Source: Methanobrevibacter ruminantium (GTDB lineage Archaea > Methanobacteriota > Methanobacteria > Methanobacteriales > Methanobacteriaceae). Taken from it: 64,000 nt of DNA. Shown piece after piece: positions 27,969 through 36,179 of the stretch; positions within the stretch are counted from its first letter, which is position 1, and every line of letters starts with the position of its first letter. The stretch is taken from the NCBI GenBank assembly GCA_004553595.1, contig SFKZ01000004.1, forward strand, positions 79,410 to 143,409, in the 5' to 3' direction. Position numbers and translations under genes: made by a program. The notes below the pieces were generated by a model that saw nothing but the letters and a program-made list of their open reading frames with translations, did no database searches and was not told where the DNA came from.

Positions 27969-28904
27969 ATGACAGAAGCTCAAAATGATGCAAAAAACGA
28001 GGAATATATTGATAGTTTAAAAGATGAAATAAGCTATTTAAGAGAGATTCTAGCCAGCAAACTCTTTGAAGAAGATAATTTGATAAATTTCACATGCAGA
28101 GAAATTGAAACAGATTATTCCTTAAAATTTGGAGTTTATAAATACAAGATTAAAGATTACAAGCTTAAAATCAAGAAAACAAAAAGAACTATAGAATTGA
28201 TTAAGAAAATGGTTAATCAACAATCCACTAATCAATTCAACAAGGAATTAAGTGATTTAGAGGAAAATCAAATCAAGATCAATAAGACCAAAATCAATAA
28301 GCCAAAAATCAATATGAGTGAAATTGAAAGCCATATTGAAAATGAGTTTAAAGAGGAAGATTTGGAATTGCAGACAGAAACTGCAAAAGTGAATATCCTT
28401 ATTGAAGAGCATAAAAACAATTTAAGCAAAAAACAGGATTTTAAGGAATTGCACACAATTTATAAGGATTGCATAAGAAAAATCCATCCTGATCTATTGC
28501 TTGAACCAACAGATTATGAGGAAAACTTGTTTTATAGTTCCAAAGAGACCTATGAAGATAGGGATTTGGAAGAATTGAAGTCCACACAAAATCTAATAAT
28601 CAGGCATGAAATTGAAAATGAACCAAAAACCCTAGAAGACTATGAAAAGCTTAGAAACAAGCTGGAAATCAATATCGAACTTGAAGATAAGGAACTTTCA
28701 GAAATAGTCAACTCCAAGCCATATACCCAACAGAAGTTCCTATTGGATACCAAAAAAGTGAATAACTATAGGGAAGGATTGGTTACTTCTTTATTGGAAG
28801 TTGAAAAGGAGTATATAAAAATCAATAAAGACTTAAGTGAACTTAAAAAAGAGAACAATCTTAGCTATAAATTAGATTTGACTAAAAATAATTCAAATAA
28901 TTAA
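27969..28904 (+). CDS. Coiled-coil protein with J-domain-like HPD segment
   Basis: 311 aa, Lys/Glu-rich, mostly helical, no membrane helix. At residues 160-205 it reads IYKDCIRKIHPDLLL and then TYEDRDLEELKS, which matches helix II, the HPD loop (His173-Pro-Asp175) and helix III of J-domains embedded in coiled-coil proteins. It may recruit a DnaK-type chaperone. An internal NKxKIN run (about 100-116) is repeated. ATG at 27969 with AAGGAG 7 nt upstream is preferred over TTG at 27963. Confidence 0.6.
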   Translation: MTEAQNDAKNEEYIDSLKDEISYLREILASKLFEEDNLINFTCREIETDYSLKFGVYKYKIKDYKLKIKKTKRTIELIKKMVNQQSTNQFNKELSDLEENQIKINKTKINKPKINMSEIESHIENEFKEEDLELQTETAKVNILIEEHKNNLSKKQDFKELHTIYKDCIRKIHPDLLLEPTDYEENLFYSSKETYEDRDLEELKSTQNLIIRHEIENEPKTLEDYEKLRNKLEINIELEDKELSEIVNSKPYTQQKFLLDTKKVNNYREGLVTSLLEVEKEYIKINKDLSELKKENNLSYKLDLTKNNSNN

Positions 28905-29001
28905 TTTTTTTTAATTTATTAAATTAATTAATTGATTAATTTTATTAATTATTTTTTTTAAATTTTTTTAAATTTTTTTATTAATTTATTTAAATTTTTA
29001 A
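28905..29001. terminator. Bidirectional AT terminator between convergent genes
   Basis: 97 bp made almost only of A and T, with plus-strand T-runs of seven to eight bases at about 28904-28980, after the J-like gene and facing the rimI stop. It probably terminates rightward transcription by T-runs; minus-strand T-runs are weaker. Confidence 0.55.
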
Positions 29002-29448
29002 TTAATTGCTTATTTTATTGGTGCTGAATAACATAACATAAGCATCAGATCCATCCTCATAGTAATTAGGTACTTTCCTATCAATTTCAAAACCGAATTT
29101 TTGATAGAAACTGACAGCAGCTTCATTATGGGACTTCACTTCCAAAGTTACCCTATGGATATCAATATTCCTGAATATGCTTATTGCCATCATAAGCAAT
29201 CGAGTTGCTATATGCTGTCTGCGGAATTTGCTATCAACTGCAAGAGCAATTATATGACCTAAACCTTCTTCTTTTACCCAAAAAATGATATACCCTACAA
29301 TCTCACCATCTTCAACAGCAACAAGAAATCCTGCGCCGATTTCATATAATTGCTGAAGAATAGCCAATTCATAAGGTGTAGAAAAGGACTCTACTTCAAT
29401 TTGATACACTCTGGCCAAATCAGAAGGGACAAATTCACGAATAAACAT
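29002..29448 (-). CDS. rimI: RimI-type protein N-acetyltransferase
   Basis: 148 aa GNAT fold. MFIREFVPSDLARVYQIEVE start, acetyl-CoA-binding segment IIALAVDSKFRRQHIATRLL (about 74-93, variant of the R/Q-x-x-G-x-G/A loop in which the usual Gly are replaced by Gln-His-Ile-Ala), and VKSHNEAAVSFYQKFGFEID typical of RimI/Ard1. Archaeal members acetylate protein N-termini. ATG at 29448 fits the family start. Monocistronic. Confidence 0.87.
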   Translation of the reverse strand: MFIREFVPSDLARVYQIEVESFSTPYELAILQQLYEIGAGFLVAVEDGEIVGYIIFWVKEEGLGHIIALAVDSKFRRQHIATRLLMMAISIFRNIDIHRVTLEVKSHNEAAVSFYQKFGFEIDRKVPNYYEDGSDAYVMLFSTNKISN

Positions 29449-29663
29449 AAAAAACACTTTAAAAATCAAATAAATATTATTTTCTAATCATTTTTCTAAT
29501 TGAAAATTTATATTAATATTATTTAATTTACTCCATTAAAAATATTTCTAAAAATTAAATTAAAAGCATGAAAGTGAGATAAAATAAAACAGAAATAGAA
29601 CATATTAAATTATTAAAAGACAAATACATTATTAAGAAATAAAAAACTTAAAAAGGAATAAAA

Positions 29664-30074
29664 ATGTGGAACGATTTAGAGGAATTCATTCTTAAATTAG
29701 CTATTGAAAATAGTGAAAAAACCGGCAAAAAAACAAAGATAGTTGAAATTGGAGCGGGAAAATTCCAAACAATATCTAAAAATTTAAGTGAAAATGAAAA
29801 TATTGACATTATAATGACAGATATTGATCCTGCAAATGAAAACATTATAAAAGATGATGTTTTCAATCCAAACATGAGTATCTATAAGGATGCAGACATA
29901 TTGTTTTCAATAAGACCCCCTGCAGAATTGCAGGAAGCGATTATGAAAATAAGGGATAATGTTGACGCTACATTAATCATAAAACCATTGTTCAATGAAG
30001 ATTTGAACATGAAAACCAAAAAAATGAAGTTAAAAAATTATAATCGTGCTTCATTTTACATATATGAAAGATAA
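29664..30074 (+). CDS. UPF0146 family protein (methyltransferase-like fold)
   Basis: 136 aa. Short Rossmann-like protein: IVEIGAGKFQTISKNL (25-40, SAM-binding-like Gly motif), IMTDIDPAN, DADILFSIRPPAELQEAI and the FYIYER end of UPF0146. The family looks like a reduced methyltransferase; activity is unproven. ATG behind AAAGGAA. Confidence 0.85.
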   Translation: MWNDLEEFILKLAIENSEKTGKKTKIVEIGAGKFQTISKNLSENENIDIIMTDIDPANENIIKDDVFNPNMSIYKDADILFSIRPPAELQEAIMKIRDNVDATLIIKPLFNEDLNMKTKKMKLKNYNRASFYIYER

Positions 30075-30223
30075 ATAAGGGATTTTGAAAGTTAAAACCT
30101 TAAAGATTTAAATAACATAAATTAAAGATATAAATTTACACATTATATACCATATATAAATATAGTATAAAAAATCATGAAAATCTCAAAATGGAGATTT
30201 CAAAAAACTATTTTTAGCAAATT

Positions 30224-32923
30224 ATGAACTTGGGGATTATATTGATAGAAGAAATATTAAAGCAGTACTCCACTCAAAAAGAAGGATTGAACAGCGCTGA
30301 AGCTAATGCTCGATTAGAAAAATACGGCTTAAACAAGCTTCAGGAAAAGAAAAAAGATAGTCCTTTGAAATTATTTTTATCCCAATTCTTGGATGTTTTA
30401 ATATTCATGCTTATAATTGCAGCCATTGCAAGCTATATGATTGGAAATCATTTGGATGCAATTGTTATACTTATAGTTGTAATAATTAACTCAATAATCG
30501 GTTTTACCCAAGAATATCGTGCGGAAAATGCTATGGAAAAGCTTAAAAGTTTAGTCCATACAGATGCACACGTTAAAAGAGATGGGCACATCAAAAGAAT
30601 CCCTAGTGAAAATCTTGTTTTAGGGGATATTGTAATTCTTGAAGAGGGAGATAAAGTTCCTGCAGATTTGATTTTAATTGAATCTTATGATTTGAGAGTG
30701 GATGAATCCTCCTTAACTGGAGAGTCTGATTTTGTTAAAAAAGATACCAATTATGAAAGAGTATCCGATTTCTCAAATAAGATTAAAGATATTAAAAAAT
30801 ATTCAAAAGAGGAAGATATCCAATCTAAACTTGTATCCATGAATTCAAATGTAATCTTTGGAAAAGGAACAGGTGTTGTAATAGCTACTGGAATGGAAAC
30901 AACCATCGGAAGAATAGCTACCATGATTCAAGAAGATGCAGAGGAAACACCTTTAACAATTCAAGTGGGCAGATTAGGTAAAAAAATTGGAATACTCTCC
31001 ATAATCGTTTGTATACTCGTATTCATCATAGACTTTTATCAAGCCATGGACATTCTTGAAAGCTTTATGACCGCAGTTTCTCTTGCTGTTGCAGCTATTC
31101 CTGAAGGTCTTCCTGCAGTCTTGACTTTGACTTTGGCATTAGGAATGCAAAAGATGGCAAAATCCAATGCAATCGTTAAAAAATTGTCATCTGTAGAAAC
31201 ATTAGGATCATGCACTTACATCTGTACAGATAAAACTGGAACTTTAACAGAAAACAAAATGACTGTTAGAACCCCTTTCTTAACCAGTCAAGAGAATGGT
31301 GTATTAATTGCAGGATTATGTAACGGAGTTAGATACGAAGATGATGAATTGATTGGAAACCCCACTGATTTGGCATCATACCACTTCGCACTTGACAATG
31401 ATTTTGAAAAGCTCAAAGCGAATAGGAATTTTGAAAAAGAATTGGAAATACCTTTTGACAGCAATAGAAAAAGAATGACCTTCATTTACAGTGAAGCTGA
31501 TGAGGATGACAATAAAGATTATTACGTTTTAACAAAAGGAGCTCCTGAACTGATTTTAGACTTATCTGATAAGATCGATTTCAATGGCCATATAAACAAT
31601 TTTGACAGTTCAACCAAAAAGGAAATAATGCGTGAAATTGACAGAATGACAAAAAGGTCATTAAGGGTCATAGCTCTTGCTTACAAAAAGCTTGACAATG
31701 AGGGATATGAAAAGATTTCAGATTTGGACAATGAGGAAATAGAAAAAGGAGATTCCAAAATACATAAAACATATTCCGAGAATAAGCATCATGGAGAAAC
31801 TTTTGAAAAAGATTTGATATTTGCTGGTCTTTTAGGAATTATGGACCCTCCAAGACCAGAAGCTATTGACGCTATAGCAGATTGTCAAAAGGCAGGAATC
31901 AACGTAGTGATGATTACCGGAGACCATAAGGACACTGCAACTGCAATAGCTATGGAATTAGGCATTCTCCCTAGAGACTATTATATTCATGAAAAAAATT
32001 ATAATAATGTAATTCTTACTGGACAGGAATTGGAAGATTTAAGTGATGAGGAATACAATGAAATTGCAAAGGACATCAAAGTTTATGCAAGAGTGTATCC
32101 TGAACAGAAAAGAAGAATCATTGAAGTTCTCCAAAACCATGGTGAAATCGTATCAATGACTGGTGATGGCGTAAATGATGCACCAGCACTTAAAAAGGCT
32201 TCCATTGGAGTAGCTATGGGTAGCGGTACAGATGTCACAAAAGAATCTGCAGATATGATCATACAGGATGATAACTTTGCTACAATAGTCTCTTCAATTA
32301 GGGAAGGAAGAACAATCTTTGATAACATCAAAAGATTCTTAAAATTCCAATTATCCACAAATGTTGGAGCGATATTGACAATCACTATTGGGTCATTATT
32401 GCCAATACCAACGCCATTTACTCCAATTCAACTTTTATGGATCAATATAATAATGGATGGCCCTCCAGCGCAATCATTAGGTTTGGAAGGTTCCGAAAAA
32501 GACATAATGAGAAGACCTCCTGAAAAAGGAGAATTGATCAACAGAAAAACAATGATCAAGATCACAATTTCTGGAATGGTTATGGCAATCGGAACATTAG
32601 GACTATTCATTTATGAATTAAATAATGGAGTAGGGGATGTGAAGACCAAGGCAATTACAATTGCATTTACAGTATTCGTATTGTATCAATTGTTTAATGC
32701 ATTGAATTACAGGTCCAGTTCAAAAACAAGAAATACCGTACTTTGGTTATCTCTTATTGGATCATTCATATTGCAAGTCCTTGTTATATATGTTCCATTC
32801 CTTCAAACAATTTTCAAGACCTGTGCAATTGGATTATTTGAGTGGGTCTTAATCATCATTGTTTCAGCAATAATCTTAGTGACAGATAAAATTGCCAATA
32901 GAATTGTAGATGGAAACATTTAA
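30224..32923 (+). CDS. P-type Ca2+/Mn2+ ATPase (PMR1-like)
   Basis: 899 aa, type II P-type ATPase, about ten helices. Actuator motif LTGES, PEGLP in M4, phosphorylated Asp336 in DKTGTLTENK, KGAPE in the N domain, TGDHKDTA and TGDGVNDAP. Helix M6 reads LLWINIIMDGPPAQSLGLE, close to the PMR1/SPCA signature, so Ca2+ and perhaps Mn2+ export is likely. The ATG at 30224 lacks a ribosome binding site; TTG at 30242, 6 nt after GGGGA, may be the true start (893 aa). A 36-residue membrane peptide is encoded 163 bp downstream. Confidence 0.92.
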   Translation: MNLGIILIEEILKQYSTQKEGLNSAEANARLEKYGLNKLQEKKKDSPLKLFLSQFLDVLIFMLIIAAIASYMIGNHLDAIVILIVVIINSIIGFTQEYRAENAMEKLKSLVHTDAHVKRDGHIKRIPSENLVLGDIVILEEGDKVPADLILIESYDLRVDESSLTGESDFVKKDTNYERVSDFSNKIKDIKKYSKEEDIQSKLVSMNSNVIFGKGTGVVIATGMETTIGRIATMIQEDAEETPLTIQVGRLGKKIGILSIIVCILVFIIDFYQAMDILESFMTAVSLAVAAIPEGLPAVLTLTLALGMQKMAKSNAIVKKLSSVETLGSCTYICTDKTGTLTENKMTVRTPFLTSQENGVLIAGLCNGVRYEDDELIGNPTDLASYHFALDNDFEKLKANRNFEKELEIPFDSNRKRMTFIYSEADEDDNKDYYVLTKGAPELILDLSDKIDFNGHINNFDSSTKKEIMREIDRMTKRSLRVIALAYKKLDNEGYEKISDLDNEEIEKGDSKIHKTYSENKHHGETFEKDLIFAGLLGIMDPPRPEAIDAIADCQKAGINVVMITGDHKDTATAIAMELGILPRDYYIHEKNYNNVILTGQELEDLSDEEYNEIAKDIKVYARVYPEQKRRIIEVLQNHGEIVSMTGDGVNDAPALKKASIGVAMGSGTDVTKESADMIIQDDNFATIVSSIREGRTIFDNIKRFLKFQLSTNVGAILTITIGSLLPIPTPFTPIQLLWINIIMDGPPAQSLGLEGSEKDIMRRPPEKGELINRKTMIKITISGMVMAIGTLGLFIYELNNGVGDVKTKAITIAFTVFVLYQLFNALNYRSSSKTRNTVLWLSLIGSFILQVLVIYVPFLQTIFKTCAIGLFEWVLIIIVSAIILVTDKIANRIVDGNI

Positions 32924-33086
32924 ACCGGTACATTAACTATGGTGCATGAATCATTGTACATGAATTAGGATACATGAACTGGATGTGAAAAATTTAAAAA
33001 AATTATAAATAGTATATTAACAAAAATATTATTAAATAAAATTATAATTATTAAATTAATTATTGATTTTTTTTAGGAGGAATATT

Positions 33087-33197
33087 ATGAATTTAATAGC
33101 AGACATTATTAACGGACTTTCATCAATGTCCATTGTTATGATCATAGGTTTCATTTTTGTTGTTGCATTAATGACAGTCATAGCAAAAAAAGCTTAA
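33087..33197 (+). CDS. 36-residue single-helix membrane peptide
   Basis: Starts MNLIADIINGLSSMSIVMII and ends with Ala-Lys-Lys-Ala; one hydrophobic helix (about 13-33) with a basic C-terminus. The ATG has a perfect AGGAGG at 33075-33080 with 6-nt spacing, much stronger than chance. A TATA-like TTATAAAT near 33003 could give it its own promoter. No family recognised. It follows the P-type ATPase and could be a regulator of it, by analogy with other ATPase micropeptides; that is inference only. Confidence 0.7.
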   Translation: MNLIADIINGLSSMSIVMIIGFIFVVALMTVIAKKA

Positions 33198-33747
33198 GAT
33201 AGATTTTTTATTAATTTTTAAAATTAATTTTAAATCATCCAAATATTTACCACCATAAATACTTTTTTTAACCATCACAAAAAATTTTATTATCAAAAAA
33301 AAATCATCATCAAATCCCTATTTTTTAATAAATTATTAAATTTTACTAACTGCATATAGATTACTATTTTTCAAAAATTATAATTAAAAGATTATTTTAA
33401 TTAAATTAAAACTATGTGTTATTAAATTAAAAGTTTTATAAAAAGTACCAATTTAATGAAAGTTATGGTTGATTAAACTATGGTGAATTTTTTAATCAAA
33501 AAATTTAATTGAAAAATTGAATTTTTAATGAAAATTTAAAAAAAATGAAGATAAAATTAGAAAAAATTCAAGAATAAATAATTTAATAATTTTAACAAAA
33601 TGAAAAAATTAAAATTTTTAAAATATGGAAATTTAAAAAATTTATAATTTGAAAAAATTAGAATTTAAAAAAATTAAAATTTCAAAAAGAATAGAATTTC
33701 AAAAAAATATTAGAAATTAAAAATAATAAAAAAAGTAATAATAGAAA
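33198..33747. other. 550-bp AT-rich spacer, no gene seen
   Basis: Nearly all A/T, with many near-repeats such as TTTAAAAAAATTAAAATTT in the right half. It separates rightward from leftward genes. On the minus strand the T-runs left of 33748 can terminate the tRNA-Ser/rps10 transcription. No small frame with a ribosome binding site was found. Confidence 0.5.
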
Positions 33748-33831
33748 CGCCGAGACTGGGATTTGAACCCAGGCGGCTATTACACCACGGGATTTCAAGT
33801 CCCGCGCCTTACCAGGCTAGACTATCTCGGC
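33748..33831 (-). tRNA. tRNA-Ser (anticodon UGA)
   Basis: 84 nt. Acceptor arms GCCGAGA / TCTCGGC with G discriminator, T arm GGGTTCAAATCCC, anticodon arm CGGGA-CTTGAAA-TCCCG giving anticodon TGA, and a long class II variable arm as expected for Ser. No CCA encoded. Confidence 0.96.
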
Positions 33832-33920
33832 ATATGAATATGTAAAATAATATAAATATGATTAATAGTAATCTAATTAGAAAATTTAATATAAATTAAA
33901 AATAAAAGTATGAAAATTAA

Positions 33921-33940
33921 TTCTGAAAATAATTTCAGAA
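33921..33940 (-). terminator. Perfect 8-bp hairpin after rps10
   Basis: TTCTGAAA (33921-33928), loop ATAA, TTTCAGAA (33933-33940), 11 nt after the rps10 stop, then T-rich leftward sequence. It is a likely end of the superoperon transcript. Confidence 0.6.
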
Positions 33941-33951
33941 CAAAAACTTAA

Positions 33952-34257
33952 TTATTTAAGTTCAATTTCAATACTTACGTTATCAGGAACGCTTACTTTC
34001 ATAATTTGTCTCATAGCTCTTTCATCAGCGCCAATTCCAATTAAACGTTTGTGGATACGAAGTTCCCATTTTTCCCAAGTAGCTTTTCCTTCTCCATCTG
34101 GAGATTTTCTAGTTGGTACAACTAATTTTTTAGTAGGTAATGGAATAGGGCCAGAAATATCTACACCAGTTCTTTCAGAAATTTTCTTTAACTGGTCACA
34201 GACATAATTAATTTTTTCAGGATCAGTACCTGTAAGTTTAATTCTAGCTTGATTCAT
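33952..34257 (-). CDS. rps10: Small ribosomal subunit protein uS10
   Basis: 101 aa, normal length for archaeal S10. [20 protein letters not shown] start, [20 protein letters not shown] (38-57) loop that enters the 30S head, and [16 protein letters not shown] end. Follows tuf in the str-type operon. ATG behind AAGGAGG; a 13-bp hairpin lies just upstream of that site. Confidence 0.97.
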   Translation of the reverse strand: MNQARIKLTGTDPEKINYVCDQLKKISERTGVDISGPIPLPTKKLVVPTRKSPDGEGKATWEKWELRIHKRLIGIGADERAMRQIMKVSVPDNVSIEIELK

Positions 34258-34281
34258 TTTAATCCTCCTTAAACAGGTTAA

Positions 34282-34320
34282 TAATCTAGTTTAAACCTAA
34301 AATATGATTAAACTAGATTA
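34282..34320 (-). promoter_or_regulatory. 13-bp perfect hairpin in rps10 leader
   Basis: TAATCTAGTTTAA (34282-34294) and TTAAACTAGATTA (34308-34320), 13-nt loop, located in the tuf-rps10 spacer 12-15 nt upstream of the rps10 ribosome binding site. CTAGATTA is also directly repeated at 34313-34328. Candidate processing site or translational control hairpin. Confidence 0.6.
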
Positions 34321-34481
34321 CTAGATTAAAACATACTATAGATTTAAAATAAATATTATTTAAAACCTAAAAATAAAGATTTGATTTATTAGAAAAATTA
34401 AAAACTTTCTCTAATAAATTTTCAAAATTAAAACTAAAAAAATAAAAAATGAATAATTTAATTAAAAATTAATCATTAATC

Positions 34482-35723
34482 TTATTTTTTGTCAGTTACT
34501 TTAAGACATAAACCAGCTGCTACGGTTTGACCCATATCTCTGATAGCGAATCTTCCCATAGGAGGAATGCTTGCAGCTTCTTCCATAACCATAGGTTTAG
34601 TTGGTTTAATTTGTACAATAGCTGCGTCACCAGTTTTAATGAAGTCAGGTTTGGTTGCTTCAGGTTGACCGGTAGCAGGGTCGAGTTTAGAAGTTAAGTC
34701 TAAGAAAGTACATGCAGTTTGTGAGGTGTGACAGTGGAATACAGGGGTGTATCCTACGGTGATTACACCAGGGTGTTGTAATACTACAACTTGTGCAGTA
34801 AATTCTTTAGCTACGGTAGGAGCGTCAGTAGTGTGTCCAGCTACGTCTCCTCTTCTGATATCGTTTTTACCTACACCTCTTACGTTGAATCCGATGTTGT
34901 CACCAGGTTCAGCTTCAGGGAAAGTTTCGTGGTGCATTTCGATAGATTTTACTTCACCAGATACTCCAGCAGGTTCAAAGATAACGTTGTCTCCTTGTTT
35001 CATGATACCAGTTTCTACTCTTCCTACAGGTACAGTACCTACACCAGTAATAGAGTATACGTCTTGAATAGGAACTCTTAATGGTAAGTCTACAGGTTTT
35101 TCAGGTGGTACTAATTTGTCTAATTCATCCATTAAAGGACTACCTTTGTACCAGGACATGTTACCGGAGAGTTCTTTGATGTTGTCTCCTTCAAATGCAG
35201 ACATAGGAATGAAAGGAGTGGTTGCTGGGTCTCTACCGATGGATCTGAGTAAGTCAGATACTTCAGCTTTTACTTCGTTGAATCTGTCTTCACTGTAATC
35301 TACCATATCCATTTTGTTTACAGCGATGATTAATTGTTTAATACCTAAAGTCATGGATAAGAACATGTGTTCTTTGGTTTGTGGCATTACACCGTCGTTA
35401 GCAGCTACTACTAATACAGCCGCGTCAGCTTGGGATGCACCAGTAATCATGTTTTTAACGAAGTCTCTGTGTCCAGGACAGTCTACTACAGTGTAGTCGT
35501 ATTTGTTGGTGGAGAATTTTTGGTGAGCTAAGTCAATGGTTACTCCTCTTTCTCTTTCTTCACCTAATTTGTCCATAACAAATCTGAATTTATCTTCACC
35601 TTCATCTAATTGTTGTTCAGCGATTGCACCAGCTTTTAATAATAAGTGTCCTACTAAAGTGGATTTACCGTGGTCAACGTGTCCAATAAATGCTAAATTT
35701 AAATGTTCTTTTGCTTTTGCCAT
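34482..35723 (-). CDS. tuf: Translation elongation factor 1-alpha
   Basis: 413 aa. G1 GHVDHGKST (14-22), G3 DCPGH, G4 NKMD, three domains of usual size. It delivers aminoacyl-tRNA to the ribosome. Codon use is strongly biased (for example GGT and ACT over rarer codons), as for a highly expressed gene. ATG behind AAGAGG. It has a 456-bp upstream gap and probably its own promoter. Confidence 0.98.
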   Translation of the reverse strand: MAKAKEHLNLAFIGHVDHGKSTLVGHLLLKAGAIAEQQLDEGEDKFRFVMDKLGEERERGVTIDLAHQKFSTNKYDYTVVDCPGHRDFVKNMITGASQADAAVLVVAANDGVMPQTKEHMFLSMTLGIKQLIIAVNKMDMVDYSEDRFNEVKAEVSDLLRSIGRDPATTPFIPMSAFEGDNIKELSGNMSWYKGSPLMDELDKLVPPEKPVDLPLRVPIQDVYSITGVGTVPVGRVETGIMKQGDNVIFEPAGVSGEVKSIEMHHETFPEAEPGDNIGFNVRGVGKNDIRRGDVAGHTTDAPTVAKEFTAQVVVLQHPGVITVGYTPVFHCHTSQTACTFLDLTSKLDPATGQPEATKPDFIKTGDAAIVQIKPTKPMVMEEAASIPPMGRFAIRDMGQTVAAGLCLKVTDKK

Positions 35724-36101
35724 TATAAAAACCTCTTTTTATAAATTGTATATAAGTTAAGTATATAATTAAGTAAAATTATTTGTTAAGTTATTTATAT
35801 TGTTGAATATTTTTGAAATACTTATAAATTAATAATCAATAAATGTTATCAAAGATATATCAACGGATTTATTCTATAACTTACATGTAAAAATTACATG
35901 GTAACAATTACATGCAATATAAAATAAATCACATGTAATATAAGAATACTCAACTATATGTATATTATTATATTTTTTATAATATATAAACTATATGATT
36001 ATACCACTATTTTTTTAATAATTGAAAAAACTAAAAAAACAGCGAATTAAGTGAAACTTAATGAAATTTAATTAAAAAGATAATTAATTAAAATAAAAAA
36101 T
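35724..36101 (-). promoter_or_regulatory. tuf promoter region with repeated TTACATG words
   Basis: A leftward TATA-like AATTTATAAG lies at 35821-35830, about 95 bp before the tuf ATG. Further upstream TTACATG occurs at 35881, 35894 and 35908 with its inverse CATGTAA at 35932-35938 and overlapping at 35884; spacings are 13, 14 and 24 bp. This cluster could bind an activator of tuf. No gene is seen in this gap. Confidence 0.45.
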
Positions 36102-36128
36102 TTAAATTAGGAAAAATTCCTAATTTAA
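36102..36128 (-). terminator. 12-bp perfect hairpin, second after fusA
   Basis: Arms 36102-36113 and 36117-36128 (core AAATTAGGAA / TTCCTAATTT) with an AAA loop, 52 nt past the fusA stop. Leftward T-runs follow directly. Strong intrinsic-like terminator shape. Confidence 0.65.
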
Positions 36129-36147
36129 TAAAAACAAATCAGATAAT

Positions 36148-36168
36148 TTAAGATAAAGATTATCTTAA
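36148..36168 (-). terminator. 9-bp perfect hairpin, first after fusA
   Basis: TTAAGATAA (36148-36156), loop AGA, TTATCTTAA (36160-36168), 11 nt past the fusA stop. With the next hairpin it makes a tandem pair. Confidence 0.6.
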
Positions 36169-36179
36169 TTGCTTTGGGC

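Noticed and set aside
30179..30203. Hairpin AAATCTC / GAGATTT before the P-type ATPase
   Set aside because: Only seven pairs, and not placed at a ribosome binding site or gene end in a way that suggests function.
32941..32985. Three CATGAA words after the P-type ATPase as a regulatory array
   Set aside because: Short, imperfect and in a spacer that may simply be degenerate; no pairing structure found.
34747..35081. Overlapping plus-strand frames inside tuf
   Set aside because: Antisense shadows produced by the strong codon bias of tuf; no ribosome binding site and no plausible protein.
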